The notes under the pieces: model-generated
The model's database searches: none
The model's input: only the letters and a program-made list of their open reading frames with translations
Told to the model about the DNA's origin: nothing
Translations under genes and position numbers: made by a program
DNA from: Hydractinia symbiolongicarpus
Lineage: Eukaryota; Cnidaria; Hydrozoa; Anthoathecata; Hydractiniidae
Assembly (NCBI RefSeq): GCF_029227915.1
Contig: NC_079879.1
Span: 26,666,501 to 26,726,500 of the forward strand
Direction: 5' to 3'
DNA length: 60,000 bases
Shown here: positions 12,501 to 22,294 of the stretch, in pieces
How positions within the stretch are numbered: the first letter of the stretch is position 1
Layout of the letters: every line of letters begins with the position of its first letter

Positions 12501-14363
12501 CCAGAATTTACAAGATTACCATTTTTTTATATTTACAAATTTAAATATAAAATCATAGGTATATGCCAAATAAGGTTATTTTAAAGAAAAATTGAAGTCA
12601 AAAACCAACTTTATCTCAAAATAAGCATTTTCCTTCCCTTATAAACTAGCACATAAAATAACGATTTTAACCCCATGTGTGAACATTTATGTCAGCACTA
12701 TCAAAGAATTTGAAAAGTTTCTCAAGTTCTTACCCATATTAGGCGTTTAAATAATAATGGAGAATTTACAAGGTGTAACAGAGAATAGGTCAATCAGAGA
12801 TGTAAACTAAATTTAAAATAAACATTGCTGCAAACAGCAATGAAGTTCAGTCTGCTGTAAAGCTTTGATTTTTAAAAAGCTCACGTCATTTTTTGTTAGA
12901 AAAACACATATCTTCATCTAAGTTAATAAAATTCTGTAACTATTTTGGAGAAATTCTATTTTTAAGGTAAAAATTTAATCATAACAAAAAAAAAATCAAA
13001 AAGTCAATTTTGATTACAATTCTTTTTTAAGTAAAATTTTGAATTGTAAGGTCATCTGTTTTATATAAAGCATAAAAATTTAATTTTAAAGCTAATTTTA
13101 GCTAAATATTTTGGCAACAACGTGCACAATGTAATTAAAAATATTTACCCAGCAATAGGGTTGACGCAAATTGACAATACATCTGCATCCAGCTGAAACA
13201 ATACTTTCTTAAACTGGTTTTTAACATTGTAAACTTGAACTGTCTTTTCATTTGAATCAAGAAAATAAATATTATTTGATGTCCAATCAAATGCCAGCTT
13301 GTGAATTGAACCAATAAATGGTAGCTTTTTGTTATCTGTTCCATTTAAGTTAGATTTGTAAATAGTACCAGATACAGAAACTGTATACAGTTTCTTGTTG
13401 ACAGGGTCAATCGCAAACCTCCAAATATCAGCACCAATATCCAATACCTTTTCTATGGCACCTTGCTTATTACCAGTGTTAGTATTTATTTTAAAACGTG
13501 ATATTGAACTGTCTGCAACAAAGTATAAACATGGTGGTCGACATGACAGTTCTCCTAAACAAAAATACAATTCGATACAATGTGTAAAGTAAAAAAAACA
13601 CACAAAAGCTTTGTTTTGAAAAAGGGTATTTAAATAATTTTCCTGTATGAGATTTACCTCATGGGGAAGGGTGTCTTCTCTCTTTCCTTAGAAAAAATTT
13701 CCAGAAAATATTAGAATTTAATCTTTATGCAACTATTTTGGAGTGTTTTTTTTAATTAAGCTATTTTTATATCAAATACATTTTTACATCAAACACAATT
13801 ATGATGACTTATCATCTCAGCCAATTGTCCAAACATTTAAAGTCTCATTAGAGGGTATTTAATCTCCTTGGAGTTGCGAATCACATGATATTAATTACAA
13901 AACATGGAATCACATAAACAACAGTAACTAAATTCTTTATGAAAGAACAGATACAAAAAAGAGATCATATTTCTTCAATACCTGGTTATGGCATCTTTTC
14001 TCAAGTTGTGTCTTACAGAATAATACAGAATAAAATATTTTCACTTGTAGTTTAGAGCAATTAACTATAAGATGATATGTAAACAAAATGTGAAGAATGA
14101 ATATATTTTTTGCCTTAAAAAAACTGTGTGCAAACATTAAACTTAATTTGGCATGTTTAAGAAAATGTGAAGTAATGATGGCAGAGTGAAGATCAGAAAA
14201 ATACAACAATGACATGGATAATACCAAACAACAAGTAATATGAAAATCTAATACTATATAATACAAAAAAATCAACAACACAAAAAAGTAAAAAGTTGAA
14301 CATACCCTGAACACTTGCAAGCAATGTTATTACTATCAAGCTGTATACACATACCATAGCCAT
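6329..14363 (-). CDS. Gene B: YWTD propeller / EGF / ten-Cys / WAP / Kunitz protein (gene span)
   Basis: Nine coding exons were reconstructed, all phases consistent: 14306-14363, 13149-13554, 11760-12172, 11354-11682, 9670-10270, 9135-9443, 7129-7278, 6893-7018 and 6329-6508 (about 857 residues). Order: signal peptide, propeller 1, EGF, propeller 2, ten-Cys domain, WAP, LDLR-type EGF, Kunitz. The organisation copies one seven-exon cassette of gene A, with identical intron phases, so it is a tandem paralog. Its propellers have lost several YWTD motifs (for example LYTVSV and IYFLDS in the first exon), suggesting weaker constraint. The last exon ends at a GTACAT donor. If that intron is retained, translation stops two codons later and a secreted protein results; otherwise further exons lie beyond the minisatellite and LINE. 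Confidence 0.8.
6893..7018 (-). CDS. Gene B exon 8: LDLR-type EGF domain
   Basis: Six cysteines with NGGCSHFC and CMCPDG, the EGF type that follows YWTD propellers in LDL-receptor proteins. It is 126 bp against 129 bp for both gene A equivalents and is flanked by phase-1 introns (TATAG acceptor, GTAAGT donor). Confidence 0.85.
7129..7278 (-). CDS. Gene B exon 7: WAP four-disulfide-core domain
   Basis: Eight cysteines, including the diagnostic KCC pair, and SDSDCPENDKCC are seen. It is 150 bp and flanked by phase-1 introns (TTTAG acceptor, GTAAGT donor). WAP domains often inhibit proteases; which one is not predictable here. Confidence 0.88.
7279..9134. other. Gene B intron 6
   Basis: Apart from the 26-bp tandem repeat at 7612-7741, I recognise no gene, RNA or mobile element. 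Confidence 0.6.
7612..7741. repeat. 26-bp tandem repeat
   Basis: Three clear units (from 7664, 7690 and 7716) of the form TGCTACAGCACTCAAATGGG plus six bases follow a more diverged double-length unit starting at 7612. Confidence 0.8.
9135..9443 (-). CDS. Gene B exon 6: ten-cysteine domain, unrecognised
   Basis: Residues about 603-705. It shares with the two gene A copies an exact exon length of 309 bp, ten cysteines, an EYR start, CPxGY, SCxxC, CxCTNW, TCAQR, a GC, PFxFF and a VRECxQG end. I do not recognise the domain. It always lies between propeller 2 and the WAP domain. Confidence 0.85.
9670..10270 (-). CDS. Gene B exon 5: second YWTD propeller, main part
   Basis: Residues about 403-602, opening with VYRM and carrying LYWFGE, IYYSEL, IYWCDK and VIWSDI strand motifs. 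At 601 bp it is shorter than the gene A copies (652 and 646 bp), missing about 15 residues around the fourth and fifth blades. It enters in phase 0 and leaves in phase 1. Confidence 0.85.
10271..11353. other. Gene B intron 4
   Basis: AT-rich with no feature recognised; open frames on both strands are short and unsupported. Confidence 0.6.
11354..11682 (-). CDS. Gene B exon 4: EGF plus start of second propeller
   Basis: A six-Cys EGF ([15 protein letters not shown]) is followed by the first blade of propeller 2, ending in FIYWSD. The donor is AAT|GTAAGT in phase 0. It is equivalent to gene A exons 4 and 11. Confidence 0.88.
11760..12172 (-). CDS. Gene B exon 3: second half of first propeller
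   Basis: It carries LLFWSS, LLWIDT and IAYVSDWYSLY blade motifs and an IERASLAG segment. It enters in phase 2 and exits in phase 1 at a strong GTGAGT donor, as in both gene A cassettes. Confidence 0.87.
12173..13148. other. Gene B intron 2
   Basis: Very AT-rich; nothing recognised. Confidence 0.6.
13149..13554 (-). CDS. Gene B exon 2: first half of first propeller
   Basis: It begins GELSCRPPCLYF, the equivalent of the CEAPCLF and CESPCLY starts in gene A, and ends CVNPIAG. Two of the expected YWTD motifs have decayed to LYTVSV and IYFLDS. Phase 1 in, phase 2 out. Confidence 0.87.
13555..14305. other. Gene B intron 1
   Basis: The intron runs from a GTATG donor at 14305 to a TTTAG acceptor. 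Nothing else is recognised in it. Confidence 0.6.
14306..14363 (-). CDS. Gene B exon 1: signal peptide
   Basis: It starts MAMVCVYSLIVITLLA: a hydrophobic core then ASVQG, a typical secretion signal with cleavage likely near Gln/Gly. It ends in phase 1, matching the next exon and the layout of gene A exon 1. The first of two nearby ATGs was chosen. Confidence 0.8.
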
Positions 14364-16204
14364 TACTTGTGCTCACTGCAAGAACACGTTCTAATGACTA
14401 AGAGATGAATATTATGACAATAACTCGTAACTGTTTCCTTTTTGTTACCTTGACGAAAAGTGATAAGCATGATAGCAATCAACGTCACAAGTAATTTCGT
14501 CCATCACAATTTAATTTGAATACAATTGCTAAACTTTTATTGTATCATTAGAGATGTATAAAAATTCTTACCGAATTCATCAAAAATTGTAATTGCAACC
14601 AAATTGCCAAATTTGGGGGGCTGGATACTACTCCAAATTTACGACTTCCTCATTACGACTTTTGACTTGGATAAAGAGTTGGTTTTAAAAAAACCTAAAA
14701 ACCATATGCTCCAAAAATCTTTTGACATACAATACCAACTGCATTAATTAAATGTGTTCACAAAAACACTGTTAATATTTTTTTTTCAAACAGACACTTT
14801 TGGTTACCTCTTTTATTGTTTCACCACATTAGCACAAATTCCTTACAATGCTCTTAGCATAAGTAAAGTTGGTATTTTGACATTATTTTCATTAAGAATT
14901 GAACAGTACATCCAGGATAAATTTCTGATCATGCAGCTTATTTGTAACGTTATAATGACTTCTCTGCTGAACAAATTAGGCCATAACTGAAATATTTATG
15001 AAAAATGTATGTAAACAAATGATATTCTATATATCATAAAAAACACGGCAAAGAAATGACAGGTTTTTGATGAGCTGACATTTGTAGTGGTATCTTGCTT
15101 TTTACCTTAAAATAAATACTACTTAAAAATTCCTCCAATAAAAGGTCTTCTAAACAAAAGCATTTATTTGAATCCATAACTTTCTTTAGTCAATAATAAA
15201 CTCAAATAAGTTCCAGCAGAATTCATATTGACATTGTTTGCAATTTAAGACTAAACTTTATAAACGTTTCTTCACACAAACAGGGCTCACTTTCACAAAA
15301 TTTTCCATACTAAATAGTCATAGTAGTAAAAGTTTATTTTGAAATAAAAACCTGCAGCCACAAATTACACACCTTATACTTTTTATTTTTATTCTTGCAA
15401 CCTTATGAGAAAAAGGATTAAACAGTGGCAATGACCATGATCATATGCTCTAGGTGAAATAGTGTGATATACGAGTTGAAACCCTTTTTAGTGGCAAGTT
15501 TTGTTAAAATTACCAAATAGCCACTTCTTAAAGCTTAGAATTTTTTTAAAAATTTCCACCTCTTACAATTTAAAATTTTTTACAAAAAACTTTGGGTGAG
15601 AGTGAGGCTTGTTTAGGCCTCTCCTTTCCCTGGCCAAATTGGATTAAGGTGATTTGAAAAACAAAATTGTGAAATTATTTAAACATATTACATCCCAATA
15701 TTTTTATTCTATAATGCAGCTACAAAACTACAAAAATTGAAATTGATCAACTTTACAAATTTTTTATTAAAAATAGAAAAGATTAAGTTCAAAAAAAGTA
15801 AATGCTTCATTGAATAACTTTTTTTAAATTGTCAACTGTTAAGACTCACAACAAACTGAGATTAAACCAGATAGCTTTAAGTTGCGTCATGAAGAAGTAT
15901 TAAGAATACATATTGATATCCAAAACGTAGAACCAAATTCATTGACATTAAGTAATTCCTCTATAGTTTTAACTACTAAAATGAAATAACAGAAACGAAC
16001 AAGCTCGTTAGAACGTGATCATTTTGAGAAGTTTGTTTTGTTGAAATACCAGCTTTCAGATTCTTTCTTACAAAATAAAAATAACCATACACAAAAAATT
16101 ATTTAATAATATAAAAATGCTGGATATTAATTTACAACGTAAGTGCAACTCTATGTGCATATACCGACATCAGTTTAAAAATTTTGTCCTGGTAATAATT
16201 TTTT
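14364..16204. other. Intergenic region: gene A 3' end and gene B 5' flank
   Basis: The right part should hold the gene A 3' untranslated region. Minus-strand AATAAA candidates lie at 15763-15768 and 15703-15708, with an ATTAAA at 16102-16107. The rest should contain the gene B promoter; I see no convincing core element. Confidence 0.5.
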
Positions 16205-16769
16205 TTAGCAATCAGTATTCTCTGATACAGTTATTGTCTTCGCTTGAACGTTATTTTGATTTCCAGGTTTGTTATTTTCGTTGTGGATACTTGCCACTTC
16301 AGGTGTGCCAATACTACTGTAGCGTGGTGGAAGACCAAGACTAGTTGTAGAAATTGCTCGTGCTGGTATATCAGTGTGTTGTGGCATGGGTGTACCAACA
16401 CGAGACGAATACTCTGGTGGTTCAATGTTGAAAGGATCACCAAGCTCAAGTTCAGCAGCGACAAAATCTGTAATGGGTAACTTCTTTTCATCAGCATCAT
16501 CAAATTCTACCCAAGAATCAGGCTTGTTCTTTTCATCACCAAATTGTACCCATTTATCATTTGATGGCTTTATCACAGAGCTATTTACGGGATTGTCTGC
16601 AGCAGCTGCTCCCATTTCAGCATCATTCTCCGGAATTTCATAAATAGGGTTGCTAAAACTAGTATTTTTCTCTGCTGCTTGCACCGGGTGCTCCTGATTT
16701 AGATCATTGTATAACTCATTGTTGAATGTGTTAACACCATATGAGACAGCTGGTTCTTTTTGCTTTTTT
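16205..16769 (-). CDS. Gene A exon 23: cytoplasmic tail
   Basis: It encodes about 188 residues ending at TAA 16205-16207. FSNPIY (2071-2076) fits FxNPxY, the endocytosis signal of LDL receptors that binds PTB-domain adaptors. YNDL (2053-2056) fits the AP-2 YxxL signal. PPEY and PPRY fit PPxY ligands of WW-domain ubiquitin ligases. Two similar segments, KWVQFGDE and SWVEFDDA, lie between. The tail begins with the basic stretch RKKQK. Confidence 0.9.
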
Positions 16770-19700
16770 CTAAAATATATCAGTTTATTTCATTATAAAA
16801 AGGTACACAAAGAATGTTACATTCAATTACTTAAATTAAACTTTATAGAAATAAATCAAAATTATGTTTTTAAACTTAAAAAAGAGTACATTTACCTAGT
16901 GCATTTATAATACGTGAATAATAAAACAGCAATGATTATAATTATAAAAACCAAAACCACAATTAGAACAGCTGTCTTTGTTTTCTTTCCATTGTCCTCA
17001 TTTTGTTTATCATTTGCTGGAAGCTTGCCATATGCCAATCCGAGATCATTCGCTATCTGATTTCCATAGGTATCCAACATAAGCTGTGTTGATTTCTTTT
17101 TCACATAACCAGTAACTACTGCTTTTCCCATAGTTGGTTTTAGAACTAAAAGTTTAACATCCAGTTCTTTGTCATCTTCAAATGTAATATCAACCACCAT
17201 GTCAGTACTTTGAAATGTATTCGGAACGGGAGATTCTCTGCGTCTATAAAATAAAAAATGTTGGTGTACCATACAATTAAGAAGACGAAGAAAAGAAGAA
17301 TTTGTTTTAGAAAAGTTGAAGCAGCACTCGAAGTGTTTACAGCAGCAGCCTTGTTGATTTGACTTTCTACAAGACGATATAGTTCTATTTTGAGCATTGC
17401 TAACATACTGGCTAGCATTGAGCAGTATTTGATCAACGGACATGATGCATTATACAAGCAGCAGTATTAAAATGCAAAAAAAGGTAGTTAACTTTTCTGG
17501 AAGGGATTGAGTTTACAGTGATTATGGAGAATGCTTCCAGGGTTACCACTATATTTCAAAATTAATTATGAGAACATTGAGGAGATCTTAAGAACTTTTT
17601 TACAGTTCTTTAAGGTATTTTGATACATAAACATGTGGATATTTTCTATACTTTCGCATGAAGACGAATATAAATATAAAATAGAACAAATAAAAAACAA
17701 TAAGTTTAAAAGTATCACAAACATCTTAAGAAATTTTAGAATTCTAATTTGTCGTAAATTAAAGAATATTTTATATGTAAAAAAAGATATAAGAATGAGA
17801 ATAATTTTGGTGTTAAAGTTTGGATATCCAATGTTGGTAAGAGAATATGTTTAACCCTTTTTGTCTTTCCTATTCACTTTTTATGTGTTTATATTTACAC
17901 CTTGATACTTTGTTACTATTCCAAATTTTCAATTACTTTTAATTTTCCTGAAAAAATTCTTTGGAAAATATGTTCATTTTTTGAGTTCAGTGAAATGGGT
18001 AAAATCTTTTTAAAAAACTTACATTTAAAATTTTTTGAAAATCTCATTTATAAGCGTTGTTAGTACATATTGTTACGTTATTATTTGTTTGTCACATTTT
18101 ACAAACCTGACTTTTAGCTATTTTTTGTCCATTTTTATACATTATAAATTGATGATGTGATGCAAAACAACACATTAACCCTATATGTCTTGGTAGTACC
18201 CTTTTTTAAAAGACAAAAAATTTTGGCCTTTATCCCAAAAAGCAAATTATTAAAACTTTACAAACCTCTGACACAAATTAGTTAAAAGGAAGGTGGAATT
18301 TTTAAAGATCATGACCAGAAGCAATTGACAAAACCGTCTATATCTATCTTTAAACCTGTCAGTTTTCACTTGTCAATTGTCACAGCAAACTTAGGGTGTA
18401 GGCTCTTAGTTGGATTAAAAATCTTCTAAAACTTTTCAGATCGTGGAGCTGTTGTTGTTTTATACCACAAGCTTTATGGAAAGTGCATGTAAAGAATTTT
18501 TTACATTGTTTACCTGTCAAAGTTAAAGCTTTGCAGGTGCAAGGTACTGCCCAAGCTATGCTGCTTGAGAATTTTATGCCTATGATTGTAGCTTGGCCAC
18601 CTTGAATTTTCTTACATTCAGAAATAAGGATTGCTAGATGTTAGAAAAAGGTAAACAAGAATTTATCGAAATCTTGACATAAATACATACTTTCTTTGTG
18701 TCGATGATTCATACACACAGGTGTTGTTAAAGCAAAACAGAGCCATGTATTTTGCGAAAGTTTTTCGCAGATCATTGGATGACACCTAAGAAGTAAAAAA
18801 AGTTAAATAGAGACAAATAACTTAACAATACGCTAATACGCTATAGGAGATGAAAACAGTATTGAAGGGAAAAACATTTATGGCCTGTACTTACGGCATG
18901 GTGTGTTTTTTTTCCAAATTTCACTGAAACAACATCATTTCCTAGAAAAGACCCAACAGTGACAAATTTGAAATAAAAAAGTCCGAGGACAAAAAAAGAT
19001 TGTTTTTTAACAAATTACATTATCGTCACCACTATAATCACTGGAAATCACTCAGCCTACTAGCTATACTCTACAGCTTTTTCTACCCCTTAGAATTAAA
19101 TAGTCAATACCAAAAATTGACTAACTAAATGCCCTAAGCGTTTATTAATATTATTGAGCTTATTTCCATCTAAAATAATCATGACTATCATCATTCACTG
19201 CCTGCCTGTCTTCTTTGTTACCCAATGTCTAATTCAATACTTTTTCCCTGTAACACATAACACTGACATGAAGCACCATTTCTTCTACTAACCAGCACAG
19301 ACAACTTCCTGGGTTTACACTATAGCACTAACCCTAGTAAACATTTTCATTGAATATTCCTCTGTTTACTTGATATAACTTATAGGTAACAAAACATTTA
19401 GATACTATCGAAAGGCCTCTATAGATACTAATGCTTCCTATCTATACAGGCCTTTCGTTTTCAGAATATTTCGAAAAACAAATATACAAGAAGGTGAGAG
19501 CCCTTTAATTGCTACTATATTAAACTATGCTGCAGAGTTAACTTTAAAACCAAACCTGCATAAAGTTGACATCGTTGACCATAATAATTCTCCTTGCATC
19601 GACAGCTAAATTTTGTTGTTGGGCAACTTGGGCACTTAATACAAGTTCCATTATTCTCACAATGATTCTGTTCACATGCTGAAACAAATTTGAATTTTTT

Positions 19701-22241
19701 TATTGTCGGTGAAACTCAGAAAATACATTATTACATCATACTATATATTAGGATTAATTTAATAGGTGCATCCATTATAATTATAACAACCATATTTTCT
19801 CTATTTGTGCATCAAAACCAATTTGTGCTTCAAAGTGCATGAAATAAGTAAAGATACATGAAATATCAATGCAGAAAATATGTAACCCCTGTAGATTTTT
19901 CCACAGACTGGTGAAAAATATATTTTGAAATGTAGATAAAATAATAAAACATAAGAGTCGTGCCAGAAGAAGTCAACCAAACCAACCACTGTGCAAAAAA
20001 AAAAAGGTTTTCCCTAAGTTACTTAAAAAGTTACATGATTTCTTCTGCAGACAGAAACTAAAGCAAAATGTAGCTTTACTTATCCTGTCCCTGTTAGTTT
20101 CTACAGAATCTCAGAGGAAAGAAAATAAACAGGAGAAACAATTTTTTTTTATTTATTGAAACAAGTTGTGATGTGCAATCTGGTGGTCACATTAAACTTA
20201 ATTTTAAATTTTAGTGGCTGTGTGCATAATATATTCTAAAATTGAAATTTATAACTATAATTGGAGCAAATTTAAGGTCTTCTTTTATTGATTAGGACAC
20301 TTTCCTGTTAGTTTTTTTAGAATTTTATCTTAGAGTTTTATTGTTTTTACTTTAAAATTGTATTCAGCATCATTAAGTTAATGTGTGCATAAATTTTTAA
20401 CTTAATCCGACATGTGAAAATCCAGTGTCCAAGCCTTCTTTATTTTCAAATTGTACTAATTAGCCTTATTTTTAAATTTAGATGGATTAGTAAAAGATTC
20501 AAAACTGTAACATCAGGTTGTTTTGTTTGCAGAACGAATTCAAAAATTTCACACCTATATTAAAATACCCGTATACGTCTGTCTGTCTGTTACACAAAAT
20601 GGTACCGCAAGAAGTGACACGCACGCAATGTGATATAAAAAGAAAGGATGAACCTGTGCATATTTCCACGGGCCACCGACTAGTTTTATTAAGTTTCAGG
20701 TGAGAAGTTCTAAAATCACATTTATGTTCTTTAAAAAAATTAAGACGAAGCAGTGGCAAACTCCAAAAAACTAATTTGGGAAAGTTGTATCTTTAACTGA
20801 AAAGTTTGTTCTAAAAACAAATACTTTTCAAGAAAAAACAAACAAACAAAAATTTATTATAAAGAATTTACATTTACATTATTTTTTGTCTCAAAATCAT
20901 ATTTTGAAAAAACTACACTTTTCAGTGAAATTACTGTGTTACTTTTTTCCTAAACCTTTTCCTCCTTTTTTGAGTTTTGATTTTTTGTGATAAAACAATG
21001 TGCAGAATACTGCAGCAAAATATCACCTTATTTTTATTCAGAAGTTTATTATGTGTACATTTCTTCTTTAAACAATAGAAAATGCAGCGCATTAAAAGCA
21101 TACAGAAAAAAAGTTGCTTCTCCTTTTTTCTTCTTTCTTTAAAGACAGAACAAACCATTGGGAAAGTTGCAAAATGATGAAAACAGTGTAATCTGGTATG
21201 TTGGTTTATTGTAACCTAGCAGGTAAAAAAAAACCTTCATATTGTTAAAAAAAACTAAAAGAAGTCTAATTTGTGAATTAGACTTTTTGTAGTTTTTTAG
21301 TGCTTTACATAATTATTTAATAATTATTATGTGCCAAGTGCTAAATTAGTTTACTAGAATTTACAGCTATTTATTTATTTATATTACTATTATAAATGAC
21401 AGTTATTCTACTTTATACCTGGCAAGGTTGTACTTGATGTTAAATCTATTGTTGTTTTTAGAACTGTTGTAGGTTCCTGTGTTGTTTTTAGAAATGTTGT
21501 AGATTGATCTGTTGTTTTTAGATCTGTTGTTTTTAGAACTGTTGTGGTTGAAGTTGATTCAGTTAGCAATTTGGTGGTATACTGAGCTGTACTTGTTGTT
21601 GATTTCCATGTTGTTTGGGCTGTAGATTGAGTTGTTGGTATGTGTGCAGTTGTGCTTAATTCTTTTTTAGTAGATGGAACTGTGCTTGCAACAACTGTAG
21701 TGGCTACGGCTTAAAATAAATATTTCTCGATAACACTATTAACAAGCATGTTTTAATTAGTGGCAATTTTTTAACACTGTAATATCAAGCGTTAAAAATA
21801 ATTAGGTGAATTTTTAATGAATTTACAATTATGTCACACAAAATTATATATACATACAAGGCTTCTGCTGGCAATGACGAATGCTTAGAAGTCACTTTTC
21901 TCACCAAAACGTGTTATCAGAGATAGTTAAAAATGCACAAGCATACCTGGTTGAGAGCAGTTTCTCTCACACTTTTCTTTAGTAAGAAACCTATTAGCAT
22001 TTCCACCACATCCACCATAAGCAAATGTTTCACATCTTTTTGTTTTTTCATTGTAATACCATCTTAAAAAATATGCCATACAATGGCCAGAATCCTTTGG
22101 ATATGAACAGGCATTATCTAAACATTAATCGTTATAACATAAAAATCTAATTATACATTAAAAGATAATTAGAAGTATGTTAGTATTTATCATGTTGTAT
22201 ATATTATTATGTATAGACATCTATTCTTTTCTTTTTAGCCT

Positions 22242-22294
<53 letters not shown>

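Larger units (their letters stand above)
19679..21418. other. Gene A intron 18
   Basis: Holds a short Helitron-type element (20554-20683) and a hairpin (21250-21297). Nothing else is recognised. Confidence 0.6.

Noticed and set aside
16231-16643. Other-frame open stretches over the gene A tail exon
   Set aside because: Shadows of exon 23, which has matching splice phase, tail motifs and a stop.
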